Shown piece by piece: positions 24,955 to 34,251 of a DNA stretch of 64,000 nucleotides. The position numbers and the translations under genes were made by a program. The notes beneath the pieces were generated by a model. That model was given only the letters and a program-made list of their open reading frames with translations, was not told the DNA's origin and did not search any database. Source of the stretch: DATDAH01 sp963823495 (GTDB lineage Bacteria > Actinomycetota > Acidimicrobiia > Acidimicrobiales > DATDAH01); NCBI GenBank assembly GCA_963823495.1, contig CAWGLV010000001.1, forward strand, positions 2,604,001 through 2,668,000, given 5' to 3'. Every line of letters begins with the position of its first letter. The stretch's first letter is position 1.

Positions 24955-26145
24955 ATGGACGCGGACGCGGTCAAGGACCGGCTGGCCCAAGAAGTCGAGC
25001 AGCGGGCCGAGGTCCTGCTCGACATCTCCCACAGCATCCACGAACACCCCGAGCTGGGCTACGAGGAGCACCACGCCCACGATCTCCTCGCCGGCGTCCT
25101 CGAGGACGAGGGCTTCGACGTGGAACGGGGCGCCGCGGGAATGGACACGGCGTTCGTCGCGTCCTCCGGCGACGACGACGGGCCCACGATCGGCATCTTC
25201 TGCGAATACGACGCCCTCCCCGAGATCGGCCACGCCTGCGGCCACAACGTCATCGGGTCCGCCGGCCTCGGCGCCGGGCTGGCGGCCGCCACCGTGGCCG
25301 CGGAGCTCGGCGGTCGGGTCGTCGTCCTCGGCTCCCCGGCCGAGGAGGGCGGCGGCGGCAAGGTGTTCATGGCCGAGCGGGGCCTCCTCGACGACCTCGA
25401 CGCGGCGATGATGATCCACCCCGCCGACGGCGACCTCACGGCGATGAACGTCATCGCCATCCAGCAGCTCCACGTGCGGTACCACGGTCAGGCGGCTCAC
25501 GCCGCCGCCTTCCCCCACAAGGGTCGCAACGCCCTCGACGCCGCCGTCCTGGGCTACATGAACGTGGCCGCCCTCCGCCAGCACATCCGCCCCTCCGAGC
25601 GGATCCACGGGATCTTCACCGATGCCGGCGACAAGCCCAACATCGTGCCCAAGCACGCCGCGGCCGAGTGGTACGTCCGCTCACCGACCCTGCGGCTGCT
25701 CCAGGGGCTCAAGGAGCGGGTCCTGGCCTGCCTGGAGGCCGGGGCGACGGCCTCAGGGTGCACGATGGACCACGACTGGCAGGACCCCGCCTACGCCGAC
25801 ATGATCGACAACCCGGTCCTGGTGGATCTGTTCAGCGCCAACGCCGAACGCACCGGTCGCCGGTTGGCCGACCCCTCGGCCGCGGCCGGCGTCGTGGGCA
25901 GCACCGACATGGGCAACGTCAGCTATGTCGTGCCCTCCATCCATCCGATGCTCGCCGTCGCCCCGAGGGGCGTCTCCATCCACACCCCGGAGTTCACCGC
26001 GTACGCCCGGGGCGAGGAGGGCGACCGCGCCGTGCTGGACGGGGCCCGGGCCATGGCCATGACCGTGGCCGACCTCTGGCTGGACCCCACCCGGGTCGAC
26101 GCCGCCAAGGCCTCGTTCACCGAGGCCGTCGCCTCACGTACCTGA
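24955..26145 (+). CDS. M20-family amidohydrolase (AbgB-like)
   Basis: 396 aa, ATG with GAGG ribosome site. IGIFCEYDALPEIGHACGHN is the M20D metal-binding signature (Cys/His ligands); SPAEEGGGGKVFMAE carries the catalytic Glu pair, and a dimerisation domain follows (LHVRYHGQAAHAAAFPHKGR). This group hydrolyses N-acyl or p-aminobenzoyl-glutamate type amides. The substrate cannot be read from sequence. No signal peptide, so cytoplasmic. Confidence 0.87.
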   Translation: MDADAVKDRLAQEVEQRAEVLLDISHSIHEHPELGYEEHHAHDLLAGVLEDEGFDVERGAAGMDTAFVASSGDDDGPTIGIFCEYDALPEIGHACGHNVIGSAGLGAGLAAATVAAELGGRVVVLGSPAEEGGGGKVFMAERGLLDDLDAAMMIHPADGDLTAMNVIAIQQLHVRYHGQAAHAAAFPHKGRNALDAAVLGYMNVAALRQHIRPSERIHGIFTDAGDKPNIVPKHAAAEWYVRSPTLRLLQGLKERVLACLEAGATASGCTMDHDWQDPAYADMIDNPVLVDLFSANAERTGRRLADPSAAAGVVGSTDMGNVSYVVPSIHPMLAVAPRGVSIHTPEFTAYARGEEGDRAVLDGARAMAMTVADLWLDPTRVDAAKASFTEAVASRT

Positions 26146-26225
26146 GCGCGACCTGGTCACTCTGAGCGGTCACGCGTCGGCGACGGGTGAGGTCCTACGC
26201 TGACCTCCCACATGAGGCCGCTGCC

Positions 26226-27833
26226 GTGAGCGTGTACGTCGCCGAGGAGTTCACCTCCGACGAGGAGGACATCCTCCGCCGGTACTTCACCAACCTGGAC
26301 CGTCCGGTCTTCGCGTTGGTCAACCTCCCGGAGGTGGTGAAGGGCGCGCTGTTCGCCCGCTACTCGCGCTCACCCAAGAGCCTCCGTCGCCTCTTCCTCG
26401 ACGAGTTCGTCGTCGACCTGGACATCACCGGCGACCAGACCGTGGACGCCACGGTGGGCCTGACCCGGGCCGAAGAGCTCTACCAGACGGTCTTCTATGA
26501 CTACGGCGACGACTCGGTGGCCCAGTTGGGGGGAGTGCACCTGGCCTGCGAGCAGGCCTCCAACATCCTCACCAAGGTCCTCGAGTGGGGCCGGCTCATG
26601 GCGTACCTCGAGCAATCCACCCGCTACATCGCCTACGACGCCCGCATCGGTGGTCGGTACCGGTACTACCGCGACCCCGATGTCCTGCAGTCGGGCCTCG
26701 GCACCCGCTACGTCGGCGACATGGACCGCCTGTTCGACACCTACGCCGACCTGGTGCCCACGCTGGGCGACTTCTTCCGGGAGCACATCCCGAAGGACTC
26801 CACCGACTCCGACTTCGTGTACCGCCAGTCCATCCGGGCCAAGGCCTTCGACGCCCTCAGGGGGATCCTGCCCGCCGCCTCGCTCTCCAACGTCGGCATC
26901 TACGGCACGGGCCAGGCCTACGAGCAGCTCCTCCTGCGCATGCGGGCCCACCCCCTGCCCGAAGCCCGTTCCTATGCGGCGATGATGCTGACCGAGCTGC
27001 GCAAGGTCATCCCCTCCTTCCTCCGTCGCGTCGACGTCGCCGACCGCGGCGTCGCGTGGAGCAACTACCTGGCCGAGACCCGGATGGCCATGGACGAGGT
27101 GGCGGCCAAGGTCTTCCCGACGACCGGTCCGGGCGACGACCGGCCCGAGGTGACCCTGGTCGACTTCGACCCGGACGCCGAGGTGAAGATGGTGGCGAGC
27201 ATGCTCTACGCCTACACCGACCGGTCCGAGACCGAGATCGAGGCCCGCGTGCGGGCGATGACCACCGACGAGCGACTGGCGATCGTCCGGGCCTACTGCG
27301 GGGAGCGGGCCAACCGCCGCCACAAGCCGGGGCGGGCCCTGGAACGCTCCTTCTACCGGTTCGACGTCCTCACCGACTACGGCGCGTTCCGGGACCTCCA
27401 ACGCCACCGCATGCTCACCATCGAGTGGCAGCGACTCACCCCTCGGCACGGCTACACCCGGCCCGAATCCGTCGATGCCGCCGGTCAGGCCGACCGCTTC
27501 GACGAGGCCATGGCCCGTTCGGCCGAGCTCTTCGACGAGCTCGACGCCGACTTCCCCCATCAGGCCCCGTATGCGGTGGCGCTGGCCTACCGCATCCGAT
27601 TCGTGATGCAGCTCAACGCCCGCTCGGCCATGCACATGCTCGAGCTCCGCACCACACCCCAGGGCCACCCGGCCTACCGGTGGGTGGCCCAACAGATGCA
27701 CGAGCGCATCGCCCAGGAGGCCGGTCACCACGCCGTCGCCGCCCTCATGGCCCACGTCGACCACGACCCCGAGCCTGCCCTCGAACGCCTCGAGGCCGAG
27801 CGCCGGTCCGAGGCCCGCCGGCAGAGCCCCTGA
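26226..27833 (+). CDS. Double ThyX-like (FAD-dependent thymidylate synthase fold) protein
   Basis: 535 aa from GTG 26226; a -10-like TACGCT (26195-26200) and TGAGG ribosome site lie just upstream, so a longer in-frame start at 26187 is unlikely. Two ThyX-like halves are visible: the first includes VFYDYGDDSVAQLGGVHLAC and LEQSTRYIAYD; the second has ERSFYRFDVLTDYGAFRDLQ followed by RHRMLTIEWQRLTP and LRTTPQGHPAYRWVAQQMHE. The ThyX motif RHRxxS is degenerate (T for S) in the second half and lost in the first. It may be a genuine flavin enzyme or a paralog with a new role. Confidence 0.75.
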   Translation: MSVYVAEEFTSDEEDILRRYFTNLDRPVFALVNLPEVVKGALFARYSRSPKSLRRLFLDEFVVDLDITGDQTVDATVGLTRAEELYQTVFYDYGDDSVAQLGGVHLACEQASNILTKVLEWGRLMAYLEQSTRYIAYDARIGGRYRYYRDPDVLQSGLGTRYVGDMDRLFDTYADLVPTLGDFFREHIPKDSTDSDFVYRQSIRAKAFDALRGILPAASLSNVGIYGTGQAYEQLLLRMRAHPLPEARSYAAMMLTELRKVIPSFLRRVDVADRGVAWSNYLAETRMAMDEVAAKVFPTTGPGDDRPEVTLVDFDPDAEVKMVASMLYAYTDRSETEIEARVRAMTTDERLAIVRAYCGERANRRHKPGRALERSFYRFDVLTDYGAFRDLQRHRMLTIEWQRLTPRHGYTRPESVDAAGQADRFDEAMARSAELFDELDADFPHQAPYAVALAYRIRFVMQLNARSAMHMLELRTTPQGHPAYRWVAQQMHERIAQEAGHHAVAALMAHVDHDPEPALERLEAERRSEARRQSP

Positions 27834-27909
27834 TCGGGCGCACGAACGCGCGACCACCCCTCTATGATCCGGCCGCGATCGCCCGGTGGGCGTTCCCACG
27901 AGGAGAGGC

Positions 27910-28410
27910 ATGCCTGAGAAAGAGGACGCGGTGGACGTGATCGACGGCCAGGACGACGATTCGGCCGACATCGACGAGGACCTGGCCGACAACGGGCTCG
28001 ACGAGGACCTGGCCGACGACGACAGCATCGGCGAGGGCGCGCTGGCCGACGACACGGAGGCGGCCGGCGAGGACGACGACGAAGACGAGGACGCCACGGC
28101 GACGGACCGGCCGACCCGGACCACCGGGGCCGGCGAGGACGACGAGGACGAACCCGACCCCGACGATGTCGAGGCCGACCTCGACACGATCCTCAGGGAC
28201 CGCATCGCCGCCGGCGACGACGACGAGGACGAAGAGGAAGAGGAGAAGCCCAGTCGGGTCACCAAGAGCACGCCGGACGACGCCACCGAAGGGGGCAACC
28301 GGGTTGCGCCTCGCAAGGCCGGGGAGTTCGTCTGTGCCTCCTGCTTCCTCGTGAAGCCCAACATGCAGCTGGCCGACCCGAAGAAGAAGCTCTGCCTCGA
28401 CTGTGTCTGA
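27910..28410 (+). CDS. Acidic DUF4193-like zinc-binding protein
   Basis: 166 aa from ATG with GAGGAGAGG ribosome site; promoter TATGAT at 27863-27868. Residues 1-115 are almost wholly Asp/Glu/Ala and low complexity. The C-terminus GEFVCASCFLVKPNMQLADP plus CLDCV provides two CxxC pairs, as in the DUF4193 family of actinobacteria (usually about 100 aa), so this one has an enlarged acidic arm. Function unknown. An acidic arm with a zinc knuckle suggests binding to a basic partner such as RNA polymerase or ribosome; that is inference. Confidence 0.75.
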   Translation: MPEKEDAVDVIDGQDDDSADIDEDLADNGLDEDLADDDSIGEGALADDTEAAGEDDDEDEDATATDRPTRTTGAGEDDEDEPDPDDVEADLDTILRDRIAAGDDDEDEEEEEKPSRVTKSTPDDATEGGNRVAPRKAGEFVCASCFLVKPNMQLADPKKKLCLDCV

Positions 28411-28431
28411 CCGACAGCCACTGACCGGCCC

Positions 28432-28953
28432 ATGAGCGCCGAGGCCCCCGACCCCGCGAGTTCCGGCCCCGAGGAGGCCGGCCCGAGCGGCCTCGACCAG
28501 CTCGCCGACCTCGTCCTCTACGCCCCGCTGGGGCTGGCCCTGGAAGCTCGTCGGTTGTTCCCCGAGATGGCCGCCCGTGGTCGGCGGCAGATCGTGTTCA
28601 CCCGGACGATCGGCAAGTACGCCCTACGGCGGGGTCGCCAGCGGGTCGACGATGCCCTCGGCGAGGGCCTGGCCCTCCTCAGCGCCCATCTCCCCACCGA
28701 GGGCCCGGCCCCGGAGCCCGACGCCGACCCGGTCGGGAACGCCGCCCACCTCGTGGCCGTACCGGCCGAGCCGACCGAGCCCGGCCCCGACCCCGGCGAC
28801 CTGGCCATCCCCGACTACGACAACCTGTCGGCGTTCCAGGTGATGCCCCGGCTGGAGGCCCTCGATGCCAACGACCTCGACGCGGTGCGGGAGTACGAGG
28901 AGTCCACGCGGGGTCGACGCACGATCCTGAACAAGATCGCCCAACTGAGCTGA
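28432..28953 (+). CDS. Hypothetical protein
   Basis: 173 aa, ATG 21 bases after the DUF4193-like gene. The helical segment LADLVLYAPLGLALEARRLF and EMAARGRRQIVFTRTIGKYA, a Pro-rich linker, and a C-terminal helix (ALDANDLDAVREYEESTRGR, RTILNKIAQL) are typical of a family of acidimicrobial/actinobacterial hypotheticals whose C-terminus ends in the LNKI pattern. No transmembrane helix or catalytic motif. Function unknown. Confidence 0.7.
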   Translation: MSAEAPDPASSGPEEAGPSGLDQLADLVLYAPLGLALEARRLFPEMAARGRRQIVFTRTIGKYALRRGRQRVDDALGEGLALLSAHLPTEGPAPEPDADPVGNAAHLVAVPAEPTEPGPDPGDLAIPDYDNLSAFQVMPRLEALDANDLDAVREYEESTRGRRTILNKIAQLS

Positions 28954-28961
28954 TCGGGGTC

Positions 28962-29432
28962 GTGGAAGGCGTCCGTCCGGCCCGATCCGACGACCTGCCG
29001 CGCCTGGCCGCCCTGGCCCGGGAGGTCATCGCCGAACTGGCCGAACAGAAGGGCGGGATCGTGTGGCGCCGCCATGCCTCCCGGCGCGAGCCCGTCGCGG
29101 AGAGCCTCACCGCGGACTTGGCGGACCCCGACACCCTCGTGTTGGCCGGCACCATCGACGACTCGATCGTGGGCTACGCGGTCGCCACCGTCGAGTCGGT
29201 CGCCGACGAGGGCCTGCTCGCGGTGGTGCGGGACCTCTACGTCGAACCGGAGGCCCGCGGCATCGGCGTCGGCGCCGCCGTCATGGATGCCGTGCTGGCC
29301 TGGGCGGAGGAGCGGGGTTGCCTGGGGGTCGATGCCCTCGCCCTGCCCGGGAGCCGGGCGACCAAGAACTTCTTCGAGGGGTTCGGCCTGGTCGCCCGGG
29401 CGATCGTGGTGCACCGGAGCCTCGAGCCGTGA
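28962..29432 (+). CDS. GNAT-family N-acetyltransferase
   Basis: 156 aa from GTG. VRPARSDDLPRLAALAREV starts the fold, and VVRDLYVEPEARGIGVGAAV is motif A with the Q/RxxGxG/A acetyl-CoA site (RGIGVG). GSRATKNFFEGFGLVARAI is motif B. The acceptor is unknown. The stop overlaps the GTG of the NUDIX gene, so the two are translationally coupled. Confidence 0.88.
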   Translation: MEGVRPARSDDLPRLAALAREVIAELAEQKGGIVWRRHASRREPVAESLTADLADPDTLVLAGTIDDSIVGYAVATVESVADEGLLAVVRDLYVEPEARGIGVGAAVMDAVLAWAEERGCLGVDALALPGSRATKNFFEGFGLVARAIVVHRSLEP

Positions 29433-29833
29433 GCGGCCCCGACCTCTGCGTCGGAGCGATCGCCGTGGACGCCGATCGCCTCCTCATGATCCGCCGCGGC
29501 CACGGACCGGCGGCGGGTCAGTGGGCCGTTCCCGGTGGGCGGGTCGAGACCGGCGAGCTCCTGGCCGAAGCGGTGGTGCGCGAGCTCTGGGAGGAGACGG
29601 CGGTCGAGGGGGTCTGCGGTGAGTTCGTGGGCCTCGTGGAGCGCTTCGACGACGACCGTCACCACGTGATCCTGGACTTCCGCGTGTCGGTCCTGGAAGA
29701 CACCTCGCCGACTGCCGGCGACGACGCCGCCGAGGCCCGCTGGGTCCCGCTCAGCGAGGTCGCCGACCTGGACCTGGTCGACGGCCTGGCCGAGTTCCTC
29801 CACGAGCACGGGATCCTCGCCACGATCACCTGA
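29429..29833 (+). CDS. NUDIX hydrolase
   Basis: 134 aa from GTG at 29429 overlapping the GNAT stop. The Nudix box GGRVETGELLAEAVVRELWE followed by ETAV fits GX5EX7REUXEEXGU apart from Ala in place of the last Gly. Members hydrolyse nucleoside diphosphates linked to another group; the exact substrate is not indicated. A strong bidirectional hairpin follows. Confidence 0.88.
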   Translation: MSGPDLCVGAIAVDADRLLMIRRGHGPAAGQWAVPGGRVETGELLAEAVVRELWEETAVEGVCGEFVGLVERFDDDRHHVILDFRVSVLEDTSPTAGDDAAEARWVPLSEVADLDLVDGLAEFLHEHGILATIT

Positions 29834-29839
29834 GCGTCC

Positions 29840-29870
29840 CCCGGCGCCGCCACGGGGTGACGGCGCCGGG
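29840..29870. terminator. Bidirectional stem-loop between convergent genes
   Basis: CCCGGCGCCG (29840-29849) pairs perfectly with CGGCGCCGGG (29861-29870) over an 11-base loop, between the NUDIX stop (29833) and the enoyl-CoA hydratase stop (29890). Both genes end here, so a factor-aided terminator for both strands is likely, although T runs are missing. Confidence 0.65.
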
Positions 29871-29889
29871 ACTCGACCGGCGCGGGAGA

Positions 29890-30654
29890 TCAGCGGCCCT
29901 TCCAGACGGGTTCGCGCTTCTCGATGAACGCCATCGGGCCCTCCGCGAAGTCCTCGGTGGCGGCGAGGCCCATCAGGGCGGCACTGGATCGACCGACGCC
30001 GTCGCGGTCGTCGGTGACCGTGATGCTCTCGAGGACCAGCCGGCGGCTCTCCCGCACCGCGAGGGGGGCGTTGACACAGATCTGTCCGGCCAGCTCCATC
30101 GCCGCGTCCATGACCGTGCCGGGCTCGACGAGGCGGTTGACGAGGCCGAAGTGGTGGGCCCGCTCGGCACTGATGGGGTCACCGGTCAGGGCCAGCTCCA
30201 TGGCGATGTTGAAGGGGATCTTGCGAGGGAGGCGGAACATCCCCCCGGCCGCCGCCACGAGGCTGCGCTTGGCCTCGGGGATGCCGAAGCGGGCCTGGGT
30301 CGAGGCCACCACGAGATCACAGGCCAGGACGATCTCGGTGCCACCGGCGAGGGCCGGTCCGTCGACCGCGGCGATGATCGGCTTGGTCCGCTCCCGCACG
30401 ACGATGCCGCCGAACCCGCCGCGCTCGGTGTTCAGGGCGGCGGCCTGGCCCGAGGAGATGGCCTTCAGGTCGGCTCCGGCGCAGAAGACCGGGCCGTTAC
30501 CGGTGAGGACGCCGATCCAGACCTCGTCGTCGTCCTCGAGCTCGTCGATCGCCGCCTCCATGCCCTGGGCCACGTCGCCGTTGACGGCATTGCGGGCTTC
30601 GGGCCGGTCGATGGTGAGGAGTCCGATGGGCCCGCGCTTCTCGTAGTTGACCAT
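29890..30654 (-). CDS. Enoyl-CoA hydratase/isomerase family protein
   Basis: 254 aa. LLTIDRPEARNAVNGDV, GNGPVFCAGADLKAIS (oxyanion hole with CoA-binding), DGPALAGGTEIVLACDL and FGIPEAKRSL (catalytic Glu positions) identify the crotonase fold. It would hydrate enoyl-CoA in beta-oxidation or act on a related CoA ester. Alone in its operon. Upstream TAGCCT (30666-30661, minus strand) is six bases before the ATG, a leaderless arrangement. Confidence 0.9.
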   Translation of the reverse strand: MVNYEKRGPIGLLTIDRPEARNAVNGDVAQGMEAAIDELEDDDEVWIGVLTGNGPVFCAGADLKAISSGQAAALNTERGGFGGIVVRERTKPIIAAVDGPALAGGTEIVLACDLVVASTQARFGIPEAKRSLVAAAGGMFRLPRKIPFNIAMELALTGDPISAERAHHFGLVNRLVEPGTVMDAAMELAGQICVNAPLAVRESRRLVLESITVTDDRDGVGRSSAALMGLAATEDFAEGPMAFIEKREPVWKGR

Positions 30655-30748
30655 GGCCGCAGGCTACTCAGGACCCCTGGGCCGCCTGACTACGGTGGCG
30701 CCCGGTGCCCCTGAGTCGTCGCTTCTCCGTGATCCCACCCGACCGCCG

Positions 30749-31288
30749 GTGAGCCGCCCTTCGGTGGCGGTCTTCGACTTCGACGGGACTCTGGTCGACT
30801 CCGACGAGGCCCTCATCGCCCCGTTCCTGGCGCTGGGCATCGACCGATCGCGGATCAGCCTGGGCCGCCTCCTCGCTGATGAGTGCGCGGCCCTCGGCGT
30901 CTCTGTCGACGACTACGTCGCCCGCTACGACCCGACGATGTCAGACCCGTTTCCGGGGATCGACCAGCTGTTGGCGACGCTGGACCGTTGGGGTGTCTGT
31001 TCGAACAAGCTCCCCGAGTCGGGAGCCTCCGAACTGGCCCGCCTCGGCTGGACCCCGACCGCCCAGGCCTTCGCCCGCGGGGCACCGAAGTCGCTGGTCC
31101 CGGTGCTGGCCGACCTGGGCGTCACGGGAGACGACGTGCTCTACGTGGGCGACACCGACCACGACCGACACTGCGCTCGCGATGTCGGCGCCACCTTCGC
31201 CCTCGCCGGCTGGAACCCCCGGGCCGTCGCCCGGGACGGCGACCGGGTGCTTCGGGACCCTGCCGACGTGCTGCGGCTGTTGGGCTGA
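30749..31288 (+). CDS. HAD-family hydrolase (phosphoglycolate-phosphatase-like)
   Basis: 179 aa from GTG at 30749. Motif I VFDFDGTLVDSDEA has the nucleophile Asp, KS in ARGAPKSLVP is motif III, and VLYVGDTDHDRHCA is motif IV. The cap is short. The substrate is not indicated; the fold fits a small-molecule phosphatase. Convergent with the RGG-rich gene; the 46-base gap contains only short GGCC repeats. Confidence 0.85.
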   Translation: MSRPSVAVFDFDGTLVDSDEALIAPFLALGIDRSRISLGRLLADECAALGVSVDDYVARYDPTMSDPFPGIDQLLATLDRWGVCSNKLPESGASELARLGWTPTAQAFARGAPKSLVPVLADLGVTGDDVLYVGDTDHDRHCARDVGATFALAGWNPRAVARDGDRVLRDPADVLRLLG

Positions 31289-31334
31289 GTCCCGGGGCGA
31301 TCACCGAGAGCGGACGGCCATCCGGCCGACTGGC

Positions 31335-33027
31335 CTAGGAGGATGACGCCTCCGCGTCGGGGACCTCAGCCTCCGGACCGGTGGACGCAGAAGCCCCAGA
31401 CCGCTCCGTGCCATCGGTCGCCTCCGCCGCCGCTTCGGGCGGGGCCACGGGCTCGGCCTCGGCCACCTCGGTGACGACGACAGGAGCCGCCTCGGGAACC
31501 CCAGCCCCCTCGGAGCCATCGGTTCCCTCGACAGCACCAGCCTCGACCGGCGCGGCCGACTCCTCGAGCACCGGCGCAGCCTCGGCCGAGGCCGCAGGGG
31601 CCACGGGGGCCGCAGGGGCCGCAGGGGCCGCAGGGGCCGCGGGGGCCGGGGGCCACGGGGGCCGAAGGCTCGGCCACCGGAGCGGCGGTGGCGCCCACCG
31701 GGGTCTCGGCCACGGGCGGCGGGGGCGGGATGCGGGGAACGCCCTTGGGGGCGCCGGCCGGTTTGGGGCGCGGCTTCGGGCCACCCGAGCGCGACCGGGA
31801 CCGGCCGCCGCGGGAGCGGGGCGGAGGCTTGGGCTCGATGCCGAACTTGGCGGCGATCTGGGGGACCTGCATCGACACCTTGGTGACCGCCGCCACGAGC
31901 TCCTCGTTCGGGGTGGCCGGGATCGAGGCGGGCTCGACCTGGGCATGCACCGGGGAGAGGGCCAACGCCTCCAGCACCGTGCTCCAGCGCTTGGTCCCGA
32001 TCTGGTCGGTCAACGCCGCCGCGGCGGCCGCGGCGAGGCGCTCGGCGAGATCGCGGGGGAGGGGAATGCCGGCTTTGGGCGGGCGCGAGCTGACGTTGAG
32101 GGCGCGTACGACCCGGTCGTCGGCGAGGAGCTCGGCGATCTCGGCCAGCCAGGCGGCCTGCTCCTTCTCGAGGCGGGCGGCGAGCCCGGTACGAAGCTGC
32201 TCGGCCAGAGCCCGGGACGGCTCGTCCTTGGCCGCGCTCTCGGCCTTGGTCACCACCGATCGCAGGTCGCGGAGATCCACCGTGTCGATCTGCTCGATGG
32301 CGGCCTCGGCCCGATCGAGCCACTCGGCCACCCGGGCCTTGGGCACGATCGCCTCGGCCATGGCCAGCAGGGGCTCGGGCTTCACGGGTGGACGGCCCGC
32401 CTCCTTGGCCGCGGCGTTCTGCTCCTCGATGGCGGCCCGCACGGCGGGGATCCCGCCCTTGAGGACCTGTTCGGCGACGGGACGCTGCTCCTCGGGGAGT
32501 TCGCCCAGGAGCGCCTCACGGTGTTTGCGCCCGGCCCGCAGACGTGGGGCCTTGGGCTTCGGGGGCAGCTTGGGCTTCTCGGGACGGTCAAAGCGCGGAC
32601 GCTCCGGACGATCGCGCGCCTGGCGGTCGGCTCCGGGCCCGCCCGGGCCGCCACGGCCGCCCGCGCCACCACGGCCGGGACCCCGCCGTCCGCCCGGGCC
32701 GCCACGGCCATCGCGGTCGCCCCGCCTCGGCTTGCGCTCCCTGCGCTCGGGCTCCTTGGAGTAGTCCCGTGGCGGCGGGGGTGGGGCGCCGATGAACTCG
32801 ATGACGTTCTCGGCCTGCTTCTTGGCCGTGGGCGGGAGCACGGCCACGATGGTGACGCCCTCCATGTCGTAGTCGGCATCGGCCTTCACCGTGTCACCGA
32901 CCTTCACCCCGCTCGGCAGGAGGCTCGCGTCGAGCACGCCCTTGGGCGCCTTGGCCCCGGCGGCACGCCAGGTGAGCGTGCCGTCCCCGCGGTCACTGGT
33001 CAGCTCGACATCGATCCGTCTGGACAT
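31335..33027 (-). CDS. RGG-rich RNA-binding-like protein, frameshifted near its C-terminus
   Basis: ATG at 33027 (a GTG at 33039 is also in frame). Order: a beta-rich domain (RRIDVELTSDRGDGTLTWRA, to about residue 65), an RGG/Arg-Gly-rich linker (about residues 75-140), a long helical domain (about 150-390), then a Pro/Ala tail. The length 1693 is not a multiple of 3: the Ala/Glu-rich tail typical of such proteins is in a second frame from about 31650, and one extra G in the GGGGG run at 31647-31651 accounts for this. Without correction the frame stops at 31366 after a Cys/Arg/Gly-rich end. No family recognised; RGG content suggests RNA binding. Confidence 0.65.
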
Positions 33028-33160
33028 ACGGTCGACCACCGTATCGGCGGACCACAGCCTGGGCCGTGCCGGAATCGGGCCGTGGCGGCGGCTTGTCGGC
33101 TCGCCTGGCGCGGTCCTAGCCTCCGGCCCGTCGTCGAGTGACGGCGCCGAGGGGGTGCGG

Positions 33161-33304
33161 GTGCGAGTCCTGCGAACGTTGGTGGCGGGCGGAGTCGGCG
33201 GGTCCGGCGAGGCGGCCCCTGGCTTCGCCGCCGAGTGGGACGATCTCCTGGCCCGACCCGACCGCGCCCGTTGGATCCGGCTCAGCGGGCTCGACCGGAG
33301 CTGA
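33161..33304 (+). CDS. Possible small protein (47 aa)
   Basis: GTG at 33161 with GAGGGGG ribosome site five bases before; GTG 33155 is an alternative. A -10-like TAGCCT lies at 33117-33122. The peptide ends WDDLLARPDRARWIRLSGLD, amphipathic in character. Its stop is four bases before the ATG of the YjbQ gene, so it may be cotranscribed. No family recognised. Confidence 0.4.
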   Translation: MRVLRTLVAGGVGGSGEAAPGFAAEWDDLLARPDRARWIRLSGLDRS

Positions 33305-33308
33305 GCCC

Positions 33309-33713
33309 ATGGAGTCGACCGTCCTCGAGATCACGACCGGCACCCGACCGGTCACCGACCTGACCGGCGAGGCCCAGCGCTTCGTGGCCGGTCGGGGCGA
33401 CGGCCTCCTCCACGCCTTCGCCCCCCACGCCACCGTCGGGCTGGCCCTCGTCGAGACCGGAGCCGGCTCCGAGGACGACCTGGTGGAGCTGCTCGAGCGC
33501 CACCTGCTACCGCGGGACGACCGCTACCGCCACGCTCACGGCAGCTTCGGCCACGGCGCCGACCACCTGCTGCCCGCCCTGCTGGCCCCCTCGCTCAGCC
33601 TGCCCGTGCTCGACGGCTGCCTGGCGCTGGGGACCTGGCAGTCCCTCGTCCTGGTCGACACCAACCCGGACAACCCCCACCGCCGGGTCCGCCTCAGCTT
33701 CCTGGCGGGTTGA
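33309..33713 (+). CDS. YjbQ/UPF0047 family protein
   Basis: 134 aa from ATG 33309. FAPHATVGLALVETG and LGTWQSLVLVDTNPDNPHRR are the family signatures; conserved His residues occur in the YRHAHGSFGHGADHLL segment, and SLSLPVLDGCLALG precedes the LGTWQ motif. Members restore thiamine synthesis in E. coli thiE mutants (secondary thiamine-phosphate synthase activity); the true role is not settled. Confidence 0.85.
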   Translation: MESTVLEITTGTRPVTDLTGEAQRFVAGRGDGLLHAFAPHATVGLALVETGAGSEDDLVELLERHLLPRDDRYRHAHGSFGHGADHLLPALLAPSLSLPVLDGCLALGTWQSLVLVDTNPDNPHRRVRLSFLAG

Positions 33714-33768
33714 CCCGTGTCAAGACCTCGGCGGGGGCCGCCGGGCGACGGGCGGCCCCATCGGTGAC

Positions 33769-34209
33769 ATGCTGCTCCCGATGACACCTCGTCGCGTGGT
33801 CCGTGTCGCCCTGGGCATCCTGGCCGTGATCGGCCTGCAGGTGGGGCTGTGGGCCACGCTCGCCCCGCGTTCGTTCTACGAGGACTTCCCGAGCGCCGGA
33901 CGGGTGTGGGTGAGCGTCGACGGGCCCTACAACGAGCACCTGGTCCGTGATGTCGGGGCCCTGAACCTCGCCCTTGCCGTCGTGGCCATCGTGGCCTTCG
34001 TCACCCTCGGCCGGGCGGCGGTCCTCGCGGCCGGGGGAGCGTGGTTGGCCTACGGCGTCCCGCACCTCGCGTATCACCTGCGCCGCCTCGACACGCTCAC
34101 CACCGACGCGGACCAGGTCGCCGTGCCGTTCACACTGGCCCTGGGCGCCGTCGTCGCCGGACTGGTGGTCTGGACGGCATGGCGCAACCCGGGGGAGGCC
34201 TTCTCCTGA
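33769..34209 (+). CDS. Four-helix membrane protein
   Basis: 146 aa (an in-frame ATG at 33781 would remove MLLP). Four hydrophobic segments: residues about 12-30, 65-85, 90-107 and 122-140. The loop FYEDFPSAGRVWVSVDGPYN faces one side. The topology resembles small DUF4345/DoxX-like membrane proteins, but I do not recognise the family firmly. Confidence 0.6.
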   Translation: MLLPMTPRRVVRVALGILAVIGLQVGLWATLAPRSFYEDFPSAGRVWVSVDGPYNEHLVRDVGALNLALAVVAIVAFVTLGRAAVLAAGGAWLAYGVPHLAYHLRRLDTLTTDADQVAVPFTLALGAVVAGLVVWTAWRNPGEAFS

Positions 34210-34251
34210 GCGGGTTCCGGGGGTGGGGAACCTGACTTTACATAACGAGGA

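Noticed and set aside
30660..30748. Upstream extension of the HAD protein
   Set aside because: The motif-I aspartate would be far from the N-terminus; GTG 30749 gives the normal spacing.
33138..33308. Upstream extension of the YjbQ protein from GTG 33138
   Set aside because: The added Cys/Arg-rich residues are unlike the family and the normal start at 33309 gives full domain length.
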